From assembly GCF_902459705.1 (NCBI RefSeq), contig NZ_CABPRU010000018.1, positions 1-51,342 of the forward strand: a stretch of DNA of 51,342 nt, in the 5' to 3' direction. The DNA comes from Pandoraea terrigena (GTDB lineage: Bacteria > Pseudomonadota > Gammaproteobacteria > Burkholderiales > Burkholderiaceae). Positions within the stretch are counted from its first letter, which is position 1. The number at the start of each line of letters is the position of its first letter. This document shows, piece by piece, positions 20,151 to 28,332 of the stretch. The notes below the pieces were generated by a model that was given only the letters and a program-made list of their open reading frames with translations, had not been told where the DNA came from and made no database searches. Made by a program: the position numbers and the translations under genes.

Positions 20151-20969
20151 ATGCGAATCCTGATCTCCACCGATATCGAAGGCGTCGCGGGCGTCTTCCA
20201 CGCCGAACAGACCCGGGCCGGCAACGGCGAATACGAACATGCGCGCCGCTGGATGACGCGCGAGGCCAACGCCGCTGTCGAAGGGGCGTTTGCGGGCGGG
20301 GCAACCGAGGTGATGGTCAACGATTCACACGGTGGTTTTCGCAACCTGCTGCCGGACGAACTCGATCCGCGCGCCCGCCTCGTGCTGGGCAAGCCGCGGT
20401 ATCTCGGTATGGTGGCCGGGGTGGAGGCCGGCTGCGATGCGCTCTTCATGATCGGTTACCACAGCCGCGCACAGAGTGCCGGGATCCTGGCGCATACGAT
20501 CAACAGCTTCGCTTTTGCACGCGTGTGGCTGGCGGGGGTGGAGGCGAGCGAGGCCATGCTTTATGGTGCGCTCGCCGGCGAGCGCGGCGTGCCGATGGTC
20601 ATGGCCAGCGGTGACGATGTCTTCTGCGAAGAGACGCAACTGATCTTCCCCCACGCGCATTTCGTGCAGACGAAAGCGGCCTGGGGGCAGGGCAGCGGCA
20701 TGACGCTCAGCCCGAGCCAGTCGTGCGACCTGATCCGCGACGCCGCCAAGGCATCGCTCGCGGACCCGCGCACCTGGCATGCCTACCGGGTCGAGACGCC
20801 CGTCGAAGTGCGCCTGCAGGCGCAGACTACCGCGCTGGCCGATCTCTTCTGCCAATGGCCGACGCTCGAGCGCGTCGACGGTGTGACGCTCCAGTTCGTT
20901 GCGCCGAGCGTCGAGGCGGCGGTGCGGATATTGAACTGCCTCTCGGCAATGTCGGTCATCCTGCGCTGA
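20151..20969 (+). CDS. dppA: D-aminopeptidase, M55 family (DppA-like)
   Basis: A 272-residue zinc peptidase. D8 and E10 in the opening STDIEG, H60 in NDSHGG and H104 in GYHSRA fall at the positions of the metal ligands of Bacillus subtilis DppA; E131 (AGVE) is the likely remaining ligand. Family members release D-amino acids from D-Ala-containing di- and tripeptides, so peptidoglycan-type fragments are possible substrates. It follows the DmpA-type gene by 24 bases and closes the operon. IaaA, DmpA and DppA together cover isoaspartyl, beta- and D-peptide bonds, which ordinary peptidases do not cut. Confidence 0.9.
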   Translation: MRILISTDIEGVAGVFHAEQTRAGNGEYEHARRWMTREANAAVEGAFAGGATEVMVNDSHGGFRNLLPDELDPRARLVLGKPRYLGMVAGVEAGCDALFMIGYHSRAQSAGILAHTINSFAFARVWLAGVEASEAMLYGALAGERGVPMVMASGDDVFCEETQLIFPHAHFVQTKAAWGQGSGMTLSPSQSCDLIRDAAKASLADPRTWHAYRVETPVEVRLQAQTTALADLFCQWPTLERVDGVTLQFVAPSVEAAVRILNCLSAMSVILR

Positions 20970-21146
20970 GCGTCGCTCGCGCGGTACCCGCCGGCCGCAT
21001 GTTGTTAAGTCGCTACTGAAACAGGGTTCACCGTCAGGGAATGTCAAGGTCTGGCGTGCGATAATCCGTAACATTTGGTAACGGAAGCGCTGCACCATCG
21101 GTCGCAGCCTGGATTATTGTGCGCCGGCGGGGCCGGGCGAGGAATC

Positions 21147-22028
21147 ATGGATATCAGAAACGCCCGACGTTGGGCTGAACCCGGCGCGAGGCGATACGTC
21201 GGGGCGTTGCTCGTAGTATTGGCTGCGTTTCTTGTGCGCAGCCTGCTGCATCCGGTGCTCGATCACTCGATGCCAGGTATTTTCTTTACGTGTGCCGTCA
21301 TCATTGTCGAGTTCATGTGGGGACTGGGGCCGGCGATAATGGCCATGATCATCAGCATCCCGATTTTCGATTTCTTCTTCGTGCCGCCGTTTCGCGACAT
21401 CGGCCAGTTCGACCGTCGCGACGTGCTGATTGTCTCCGGCTTCCTGTTGATTACACCGCTTGCGGTCGCGCTGATCGAGCGCCTGCGTCGTGCCCAATAC
21501 CGTGCCGAGTTGATCGCGGACGTCGCACAGACGCGCTACGAGATGCTGCTGCGCGCCGAAAACGAGCGCATGCTCCTGTCCGACTCGGTGCAACTGGGCA
21601 ACGCATTGATGACGTATCTGACGAAACACCTCGATTCGATCTTCTATCTGTCCAATCCGGTGGCACATTACGAATACATCGACGAGCATTTTCGCCGGGC
21701 GACGGGCGTCGCGCCCGAGGTTGTCAAGCGCGAGGGGCTGCGTGCGATGCTTCATCCCGAGGACGCACAGCGTCTGGCAGGACTTTTCACTGCCGACGGC
21801 GAGCGTCCCCAACATGGCGCGCACAATCTGCGCATCCGCACGCGTGACGGCAGCTACGAAATGTGCCATTGCGAATTACAGTATTTCCGCGCGCACGTCG
21901 GCACGTACGTGATCTTGCGCTTGCATGCCGGGCCAACGGTGCGTCCGGTCGCTCCGGCGCAAACGCTCACCCCAGCGGCCAATGCGCGCGATGTCAACGA
22001 GACGCCCGTCGTCTCAGGCGGGATTTGA
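21147..22028 (+). CDS. Membrane DUF4118 protein with C-terminal PAS domain, no kinase domain
   Basis: A 293-residue protein. Residues about 18-112 form four membrane helices of the KdpD-type DUF4118 module, including the FDFFFVPPF motif. A coiled segment (about 113-150, LIERLRRAQYRAELIADVAQ) links to a PAS fold at about 155-265 with a PAC-like end (HNLRIRTRDGSYEMCHCELQYF). No histidine kinase, cyclase or other output domain follows; the protein ends in a short Pro/Ala tail. GAGGA precedes ATG 21147. The next gene starts two bases after its stop, so the membrane sensor and the hydrolase are surely co-expressed. What it senses is unknown. Confidence 0.75.
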   Translation: MDIRNARRWAEPGARRYVGALLVVLAAFLVRSLLHPVLDHSMPGIFFTCAVIIVEFMWGLGPAIMAMIISIPIFDFFFVPPFRDIGQFDRRDVLIVSGFLLITPLAVALIERLRRAQYRAELIADVAQTRYEMLLRAENERMLLSDSVQLGNALMTYLTKHLDSIFYLSNPVAHYEYIDEHFRRATGVAPEVVKREGLRAMLHPEDAQRLAGLFTADGERPQHGAHNLRIRTRDGSYEMCHCELQYFRAHVGTYVILRLHAGPTVRPVAPAQTLTPAANARDVNETPVVSGGI

Positions 22029-22030
22029 CC

Positions 22031-22897
22031 GTGTTCCAGGACGATATCTTCTACAAGGGCGGCCAACACGCAGTGCTGCTGCTGCCGGGGCTGTCGAGCA
22101 CGCCGCTCGAAATGCGTCCGGTGGCCAAGGCGTTGCATCGCGACGGCTACACCGTCTGGGTGCCGCACATCGAAGGCTATGGACTCGGGGCGCCATGTAC
22201 CGACTGGCGCGCGTGGGTTGCGGCCGCGCGCGAGGCGTATCGCGAACTACGGGCGACGCACGCGACGGTGTCGCTGTGCGGTTTGTGTATCGGCGCCACC
22301 CTGTGCCTGGCCGTCGCGGAGGAAGCGCCTGACGTGACGGCGCTCTCGCTGCTCTCCGTCACCCTCGTGTACGACGGCTGGACCATCCCGTGGTACTACC
22401 CGCTCATCGATCTGGCCTTCCATACGCCGCTGCGCCATTACTATCGTTACCGCGAGAGAGCGCCGTTCGGCCTGAAGAACGAAGCGTTGCGCGCGCGCGT
22501 GGCGAAATCGATGTCGCTGAACGACGCGTCCGAGATCGGCTCGGCATCGTTGCCGCTCGCGCACCTCTATAACGCGCGACGACTCGCCGCCCATGTGCGC
22601 GAGCGTTTGCATCGGGTGACGGCGGATTGTCTTGTCATTCACGCGGTGGATGACGACACGTCGAGCCCGCACAACGCGCGCATCGTGTACGAAGGCGTGT
22701 CGTCCCAAGTGAAGCAGAAGTGCCTGCTCGGCGAGAGCTATCACATTGTGACGATGGACAACGAGCGTGAAACGGTTGCCGACGAGACGCGTCGCTTCTT
22801 CCGCGACGCCGTGGCGCGTCGTACCGGGGCCGCCACCTCCGAGACGCGCATCCTCTCGAAGGCGCTATTGCGCGCCAAGCGCCGTCACGCCGCCTGA
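22031..22897 (+). CDS. Alpha/beta hydrolase with Cys in the nucleophile elbow
   Basis: A 288-residue alpha/beta-hydrolase-fold protein. The HAVLLLPGLSSTPLEM segment forms the first strand and oxyanion loop. The nucleophile elbow reads CGLCIGAT, so the usual GxSxG serine is a cysteine (C86, codon TGT). The likely acid and base are in HAVDDDTSSPH and ESYHIVTMD, as in Est30-like carboxylesterases. Cysteine nucleophiles at this point occur in dienelactone hydrolases and polyhydroxyalkanoate synthases, but the rest resembles neither closely. The GTG start two bases after the preceding stop is supported by GGCGGGA and by the first strand beginning about 13 residues in. Substrate unknown. Confidence 0.75.
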   Translation: MFQDDIFYKGGQHAVLLLPGLSSTPLEMRPVAKALHRDGYTVWVPHIEGYGLGAPCTDWRAWVAAAREAYRELRATHATVSLCGLCIGATLCLAVAEEAPDVTALSLLSVTLVYDGWTIPWYYPLIDLAFHTPLRHYYRYRERAPFGLKNEALRARVAKSMSLNDASEIGSASLPLAHLYNARRLAAHVRERLHRVTADCLVIHAVDDDTSSPHNARIVYEGVSSQVKQKCLLGESYHIVTMDNERETVADETRRFFRDAVARRTGAATSETRILSKALLRAKRRHAA

Positions 22898-22911
22898 GTG
22901 CCAAAACGACA

Positions 22912-22935
22912 ACGGCACGCTGGGGAGCGTGCCGT
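22912..22935. terminator. Hairpin between convergent genes, probable terminator
   Basis: ACGGCACGCT (22912-22921) pairs perfectly with AGCGTGCCGT (22926-22935) around GGGG. On the minus strand the stem is followed by TGTCGTTTT, so it best terminates the universal stress gene; it may also stop transcription of the hydrolase gene from the left. Confidence 0.65.
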
Positions 22936-22982
22936 CGTGGGCTTGCACCGGCGATCCCGGCACTGGCCGAGTGACTGGGGGC

Positions 22983-23444
22983 TTACTTGTCGACGGCCTT
23001 GACGAGCAGGATCGGCAGCGTGGTGATGCGCACCAGTGTTTCGGCCACGCTTCCCAACAGCAGACGGTTGATCCCGCGACGGCCGTGCGTGCCGAGCACG
23101 ATCACGTCGGCGTTCCATTCTTGCGCTTCGCGCAGCACGGCGTCGGCGATTTCATCGGTGCCGGCTTCGAGCGTAATCATCTTCGTCTCGGCATCCACGC
23201 CGCGCTGCTTCAGGCCGGCGTGTGCCGTGGCGAGAATTTCCGCCGTTTCCTTCTCGAACGACTCCTGACTCTCCATCGGTACGAAGCCGCTGTAGGCACC
23301 GGCTGCATAGGCGTTGGCGAGCGAGGGGACGACCGACACCAGGCGAATCTTGCCGTGGCTGAGCGCCACGAGCTTGACCGCTTCGTCGATGGCGCGGTTC
23401 GAAGGATTACTGCCGTCGATCGAAACCAGAATGCGTTCGTACAT
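22983..23444 (-). CDS. Universal stress protein, UspA family, ATP-binding type
   Basis: A 153-residue cytoplasmic protein starting MYERILVSIDGSNPSNRAID. The C-terminal GTHGRRGINRLLLGS fits the G-x2-G-x9-G-S ATP-binding motif of the MJ0577-like class of Usp proteins. Such proteins modulate survival under starvation, hypoxia or stress. AGAGGA stands before the ATG. It is a single gene on the minus strand, convergent with the hydrolase gene, with a hairpin between the two. Confidence 0.92.
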   Translation of the reverse strand: MYERILVSIDGSNPSNRAIDEAVKLVALSHGKIRLVSVVPSLANAYAAGAYSGFVPMESQESFEKETAEILATAHAGLKQRGVDAETKMITLEAGTDEIADAVLREAQEWNADVIVLGTHGRRGINRLLLGSVAETLVRITTLPILLVKAVDK

Positions 23445-23726
23445 GATGGTGTCCTCTTTGAGCTGGAAGGGGGTGAAGGCTTGCCGCCTGGACGGCATCG
23501 CTAACCCGATGTACGACAGATATACGACAATCCGCCGGGATATTTTTCATTCTCGCATTGCGTGCGTTGAAAGTCATCTCGCTAGATGGCGTGGCATTGA
23601 CCGCACGCAAGGATCCATCGGAATGCCACGGGCCTGCGCGTGCATGCCGGGGCGCCGGGCGCCGAGAGGGGCACGCGTCTCACCCTCTGGAACGCCCGGC
23701 GGCCGGCGAGCAAGGGACTGGCGAAC

Positions 23727-23981
23727 TTAGTTCGGTTGGCAGGCGATCACGAGATTGGCGACACCGCCCGTCACGTCGCGCGTGAGCACGTCGTAGCCCT
23801 TTTGCGCGCATTGCGTGCGGGCGCGCTGAACGCAATCGCCGGCACTGCTGGCCGAGCACTGGATTTGCTGGGTGGGACGCCCGTCCGCGGCGAACAGCGG
23901 CGCCGACGAGCCGCAAGCGGACAGCGCAACCGCAAGAATCCCCGAGGAGAGCCGCGTGGCGATCTTGATGAGATTTTTCAT
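23727..23981 (-). CDS. Small putative lipoprotein, 84 residues
   Basis: The protein opens with MKNLIKIATRLSSGILAVALSAC: a short basic start, a hydrophobic stretch and a lipobox LSAC, so Cys23 is expected to be lipidated. Three further cysteines (in QIQCSASS, GDCVQRARTQC) and one near the C-terminus (VIACQPN) could form disulfides in the periplasm. No family is recognised. The Shine-Dalgarno sequence is weak. It lies 124 bases downstream of the RarD-like gene on the same strand. Confidence 0.7.
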   Translation of the reverse strand: MKNLIKIATRLSSGILAVALSACGSSAPLFAADGRPTQQIQCSASSAGDCVQRARTQCAQKGYDVLTRDVTGGVANLVIACQPN

Positions 23982-24105
23982 AAGCGTCGTCTTGTAAGCT
24001 CTCGCGAGTATAGCGCGGTGCTGCGTCCGTGCCACGGGGACGTGCCCGTGTTTGGGGCGACGCCTCACGCGAGGGGCAAGGGAGGCGTAACGGATCGCGG
24101 CGGCC

Positions 24106-25026
24106 TCAAGTCGACATGTCGGTGCGGGTCGCCGCACTGGCTTGTCGCTGGCGGTGCAGCGTGCGCAGACTGTCGAACACGACCAGGGCAACGCCGAACC
24201 AGATCGGCACGTACGTCCACAGACCGCGTGCCGTGAAAGGCTCGCCGAGCACGAAGATCGACACGGCGAACAGCAGCACCGGCTCCACGTACCCGAGAAT
24301 GCCGTACAGCCCGATGGGCAGCAAGCGTGCGGCACCCAGTGTGCTTGCCAGCGCGCTGGCGCTGAGCAGGCCGAGCGCGGGTAACCAGAACCAGTAGCGC
24401 GGCTCGCTGAGCAACATGGCATTTTGCGGCCACGCCTGCCAGAGCACGACGGCGGCGACCGGTACCATTGCGAGCACTTCCAGGACGAAGCCGCTGAGGG
24501 CGTCGAGCCTCAGCCGGCGGCGCAGCAAGAAGTAGGGCGGATAGCCAAACATGATGAGCGCCGTGACCCAGGACAACGCGTGCGTCGCCCAGAGTTCATG
24601 GGCCACACCCAGCGCGGCGACGATTACGGCGGCCGTCTGCCATCGGTTCAGACGCTCCCGATATACCGTGCGGCCGGCCAGCACCATGGTGAGCGGCAAC
24701 AGGAAGTAGCCGAGCGAGGCGTCGAGCAGCCGCTGTTGCAGCGGTGCCCAGACGAACAGCCAGAGTTGAACGCTCAGCAGCGCCGCGCACAGCAGGACCG
24801 CGCCAAGCAGCGCGGGGCGGTGCAACACGTGCGAGAGCGTGCTGCGCAGCACATGCCACCGTTGCAGTACCGTCACGATGACAAGCGCGCCGGGCAGTGT
24901 GAGCAGGACGCGCCAGGCGAAGACATCCAGCCCGGACAGGGGCGTCAGTTGCGCGACGAGCGCGGGCATGACGGAAAACATGACGGATGCCGAGACAGAG
25001 AGCATCACGCCGCGACCGGAAAGCAT
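24106..25026 (-). CDS. DMT-superfamily permease, RarD-like (EamA domains)
   Basis: A 306-residue protein with about ten membrane segments arranged as two EamA repeats. The start (GRGVMLSVSASVMFSVMPALVAQL), the FAWRVLLTLPG helix and the LQQRLLDASLGYFLLPLTMVL and LGYVEPVLLFAVSIFVLGE segments are those of the RarD subgroup, named for chloramphenicol sensitivity but with no firmly known substrate. ATG 25026 has AGGACG upstream. The frame extends about 58 codons further, but that part is charged and not membrane-like. The C-terminus is a short basic cytoplasmic tail. Confidence 0.85.
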   Translation of the reverse strand: MLSGRGVMLSVSASVMFSVMPALVAQLTPLSGLDVFAWRVLLTLPGALVIVTVLQRWHVLRSTLSHVLHRPALLGAVLLCAALLSVQLWLFVWAPLQQRLLDASLGYFLLPLTMVLAGRTVYRERLNRWQTAAVIVAALGVAHELWATHALSWVTALIMFGYPPYFLLRRRLRLDALSGFVLEVLAMVPVAAVVLWQAWPQNAMLLSEPRYWFWLPALGLLSASALASTLGAARLLPIGLYGILGYVEPVLLFAVSIFVLGEPFTARGLWTYVPIWFGVALVVFDSLRTLHRQRQASAATRTDMST

Positions 25027-25277
25027 GGGCGTCCTGTGAGCGGGAACGGGGTAGCGAAGGGGCAAGGCCCGGATCAGGACGCGAGCATAGCAAATTTGCA
25101 CCCGATCGGAGCCTGCTTGCCGGATGGCAGCGGGGCGGGCGCGAGTCCAGTTCACGCGAATACCGGGTTCCAGCACAGCGGGACGGGCCGCGAAGCGCAC
25201 GAACGCGTATGATCGCCATTCGTCGAGCGTTTTCCTTTCTTGCCGCCGCGTGCGGCACCTTTGCAGGAGATTTGTGC

Positions 25278-26078
25278 ATGTCGTCCGTACCCGCTGTTGC
25301 CGAGTATGCGGCTTTCGCCGCTTCGATGGCCGATGCCGTAAGGCCGCTATCGCTGGGATGGTTCCGCCGGCGCCTGGCCGTCGACGACAAGGCCGACGAG
25401 AGCCCGGTCACGATTGCGGATCGCGAGGTCGAGACGGCGCTGCGCGCGCAGATCGCGGCGCGCTATCCGTCCCACGGGATTTGGGGCGAAGAGTTCGGCA
25501 AGCGCGGCGTCGATGCGGAGTTCGTCTGGTCGGTCGATCCCATCGACGGCACGCGCAGCTTCATCACGGGACACCCGCTGTGGGGCACGTTGCTCGCCTT
25601 GCTGCACCACGGCAAGCCGGTCGTCGGCCTGATCGACATTCCGGCAACGGGCGAGCGCTGGATCGGCGTGAACGATGCGACCAGCGGCGTGTGCGAGGCC
25701 CGCTTCGGCGGTGCATTGTGCGCCACCAGTCCGGTCACGGCGCTGGCCGACGCGACCGTCTATGCGACCTCGCCCGACATCTTCGACGCGGCGGAGTATG
25801 CCCAGTTCGAGCGGTTGACGAAGGCTGTGAGCCGTCGTCGCTTCGGTGGCGATTGCTATGCCTATGGGCTGCTGGCAAGCGGACACATCGAACTTGTCAT
25901 GGAGGCGGGGCTGCAAACCTACGACTACCTGGCTGTGGCGCCGGTGGTCGAGGCGGCGGGCGGTGTCATCACCGACTGGGAAGGCCAGCCGCTCACGCTC
26001 ACCTCGCAGGGGCGCGTGCTGGCGGCCGCGAACGCCGCGTTGCACGCCGCCGCGCTGGCGTGTATCCGCGCGGACTGA
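25278..26078 (+). CDS. Inositol-monophosphatase-family phosphatase, histidinol-phosphatase (HisN)-like
   Basis: A 266-residue metal-dependent phosphatase. GEEFG supplies the first metal-binding glutamates, WSVDPIDGTRSF is the central IMPase motif, and AGLQTYDYLAVAPVVEAAGG carries the C-terminal metal-binding aspartate. The KADESPVTIADREVE segment is typical of the HisN-type subgroup, which dephosphorylates L-histidinol phosphate; other sugar or inositol phosphates are possible. CAGGAG precedes ATG 25278. It ends 16 bases from the end of the convergent MATE gene. No histidine biosynthesis genes are nearby. Confidence 0.85.
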   Translation: MSSVPAVAEYAAFAASMADAVRPLSLGWFRRRLAVDDKADESPVTIADREVETALRAQIAARYPSHGIWGEEFGKRGVDAEFVWSVDPIDGTRSFITGHPLWGTLLALLHHGKPVVGLIDIPATGERWIGVNDATSGVCEARFGGALCATSPVTALADATVYATSPDIFDAAEYAQFERLTKAVSRRRFGGDCYAYGLLASGHIELVMEAGLQTYDYLAVAPVVEAAGGVITDWEGQPLTLTSQGRVLAAANAALHAAALACIRAD

Positions 26079-26094
26079 GTTCGTCGCCGGTGGC

Positions 26095-27426
26095 TTACGT
26101 GATCTGGCGCGCAAGCCCGCGCCAGATGCGCGGCAGCAGAACCCCCAGCACGATACCGCGCGTCGCGAGAAATGCCATGAGTGCGACCCACAAGCCGTGA
26201 TTGCCCCAGGCATCGAGCGTGAATGGCATGACGGCGCCGAAGACCAACAGGCCGATCAGCGACGACGTCAGCAGCTCGCGTGTGCGCGTCGCGCCGATGA
26301 ACACGCCGTCGAGCTGGAAGCACCACACCGCCACCATCGGCGAGAGCACCGCCCAGGGCAGGAATTCGCGCGCGGTGCTGCGCAGTGCCGGCTGATCGGT
26401 CAGGGCGTCGATGATGGCGCCGCCCGCCACGGCGTAGACGAGCGCAAACGCGACGGCGCAGCCAAGCGCCCACCCCATCGACAACCGGATTGCATGCAGC
26501 AGCGCCTGTCGCTGGCGTGCACCGACATACGCCCCGACGAGCGCTTCGGCCGCGTGGGCGAAGCCGTCGAGGCCGAACGCCATGAACGTCTGGAAGTTCA
26601 GCAGCAGCGCGTTGGCGGCGAGGGTGACGTCGCCGAGTCTTGCTCCCACGCGAGCGAACCAGGCAAAGGCGAGTTGCAGGAACAGGGTGCGCAGGAAGAT
26701 ATCGAGATTGAGCCGCAGCAAGCGCCACAGGGCGCTCCGCTCGACTAGCGTGGCCAGTCGCAGCGGTGGCAAGCCGGGCGTACGCGCGAGCCAGAGCAAC
26801 CATCCGCCCAGCGCAAAGCCGAGCACGTCGGCCAACGCGGTTGCCGCCGCAATGCCTGCCACGCCCCAGTCGAATCGACGCACGAAGACCAGCACCGCCA
26901 CGATGTTCACGAGATTGATGAACACCTGCACGGCGAGCCCTTGCCGCACGCGCTGGCACGCAAGCAGATAGCCGAGCACCACGTAGTTGCCGAGTGCCAG
27001 GGGGGCGGCGAGCACCCGAATACTTGCATATTGCCGTCCTGACGACTGGACCTGGGCGCTTCCCCCAAGCCACGACACACCGAGCGAGACCAGCGGTTCG
27101 CGAAAGACCAGCAAGACGGCGCCAATGACGAACGCCAGTGCCAGCGCGCGTGCGAGCGTGTCGCGCAGGCGCTCGGCATCTCCGGCGCCGAATGCCTGTG
27201 CGGCCAGGCCCGTGGTGCCCATGCGCAGGAACGAGAAGCCCCAGAAGAGCAGGTTCAGCAACAGCGCACCGAGCGCGACGCCGCCCAGGTAAGCGGGGCC
27301 CGGCAGGTGACCGGCCACGGCAGTATCGACGGCCGACAGCAGCGGCTGAGTCAGATTGGCGAGCACGATGGGCACCGCCAGACGGAGCAGTTGCCGGTGT
27401 CCGGCGGCCGCAGGGGCTGGGTTCAT
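26095..27426 (-). CDS. MATE-family efflux transporter, DinF-like
   Basis: A 443-residue protein with about twelve membrane helices in two MatE halves. The start RQLLRLAVPIVLANLTQPLLSAVDTAVAGHL and the internal LLLNLLFWGFSFLRMGTTGLAAQAFGAGD and NFQTFMAFGLDGFAHAAEALVGAYVG segments match the DinF/NorM group, which exports drugs or toxic metabolites in exchange for Na+ or H+. The frame runs far upstream of ATG 27426, including another ATG near 27513, but the added residues are not hydrophobic and do not resemble the family. No clear Shine-Dalgarno sequence decides the start. Confidence 0.85.
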   Translation of the reverse strand: MNPAPAAAGHRQLLRLAVPIVLANLTQPLLSAVDTAVAGHLPGPAYLGGVALGALLLNLLFWGFSFLRMGTTGLAAQAFGAGDAERLRDTLARALALAFVIGAVLLVFREPLVSLGVSWLGGSAQVQSSGRQYASIRVLAAPLALGNYVVLGYLLACQRVRQGLAVQVFINLVNIVAVLVFVRRFDWGVAGIAAATALADVLGFALGGWLLWLARTPGLPPLRLATLVERSALWRLLRLNLDIFLRTLFLQLAFAWFARVGARLGDVTLAANALLLNFQTFMAFGLDGFAHAAEALVGAYVGARQRQALLHAIRLSMGWALGCAVAFALVYAVAGGAIIDALTDQPALRSTAREFLPWAVLSPMVAVWCFQLDGVFIGATRTRELLTSSLIGLLVFGAVMPFTLDAWGNHGLWVALMAFLATRGIVLGVLLPRIWRGLARQIT

Positions 27427-27658
27427 GAGTGAGCGGGTCGGCAGCCGTTCAGGACAGTCGTCATCGAATCGGGGAATCGGGTAGTCCGCGAAACCGGGTA
27501 TTCGGGAAGCCGTCATCGGCGGCAGGTTGCGAGTGCGCCGATTATAAGGTCTGGCAGCCGTCCGGGGCGACCGGAACGCCCCCCGCGACGATGCGGGCAC
27601 GTGCCAGTCCGGAACGGTAAAATGCCCGACGTTTCTGTCCATCACGAAAAGGCCGCAC

Positions 27659-28081
27659 ATGCCGTCTTCGCCCTCGTCCCCGATGTCCTCGTCGGTCGCC
27701 GCGCTCTCGAGGCTCGCGTCCTTGGCCCGGTTTCCGGCCTGGCGGATTGCCGGCCGTCGTCATGCGCTCGCTGCCGCCTTGTGTCTACTGAGCTTGCCGG
27801 TGCTCGCCGACGTGACGCTGCAACGCGGTCCGCCACCGCCGCGCTTCGAGGATCCCCACGCGGCGCCTCACGGACAATTCTGGGTGCCGGGCTACTGGCG
27901 GTGGACAGGTGGTCGCTACGACTGGGTCGACGGACACATGGAACCCAGGCGTCCGGGCATGCGCTACACGCCGCCGCACTGGGAGCAGACGGGCCGTCAC
28001 GAATGGACGCTGCGCGACGGTGCGTGGGCGCCCACAGGTTGGGGGCCCGGCACGATTCACGAGATTCGCGCCCCTAAATGA
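27659..28081 (+). CDS. Exported YXWGXW-repeat-type protein
   Basis: A 140-residue protein. After a basic leader, RRHALAAALCLLSLPVLA is a plausible signal-peptide core with cleavage before DVTLQRG, although the total leader of about 50 residues is long and a later start is possible. The mature part has aromatic repeats of the YXWGXW kind: FWVPGYWRWTGGRYDWVDGHM and YTPPHWEQTGRHEWTLRDGAW. Such proteins are periplasmic or outer-membrane associated and of unknown function. AAAAGG stands before ATG 27659. Confidence 0.7.
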   Translation: MPSSPSSPMSSSVAALSRLASLARFPAWRIAGRRHALAAALCLLSLPVLADVTLQRGPPPPRFEDPHAAPHGQFWVPGYWRWTGGRYDWVDGHMEPRRPGMRYTPPHWEQTGRHEWTLRDGAWAPTGWGPGTIHEIRAPK

Positions 28082-28113
28082 CGTCGGTGCCGCGGACGTC
28101 TTCAGTGCTCGCC

Positions 28114-28140
28114 AATAAAAATGCCCGCACAAGGCGGGCA
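28114..28140 (-). terminator. Orphan minus-strand terminator
   Basis: TGCCCGC (28122-28128) pairs with GCGGGCA (28134-28140) around five bases. On the minus strand it is followed by TTTTTATT. The genes on both sides are plus-strand genes, so it has no obvious protein gene to terminate. The 190 bases to its right on the minus strand include an ACTTCCCC stretch in a possible loop. Confidence 0.55.
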
Positions 28141-28332
28141 AAAATCACTACAGGGGAAGTCACGCGATAAGAGTGGTGATCGGACGAAAGAGTTCCCGGC
28201 GTTGCGCGACTGGCAGGGGGGGGCTCGATGGACGTAAAATGGCGCTTTGTCGCTACAGCACCCCCTCTTGTCGGACGCAGCGCACGACGCCGGTGGAAGA
28301 CATCAGCGCGGGGCGGGATTTTCAGGTGTCGA

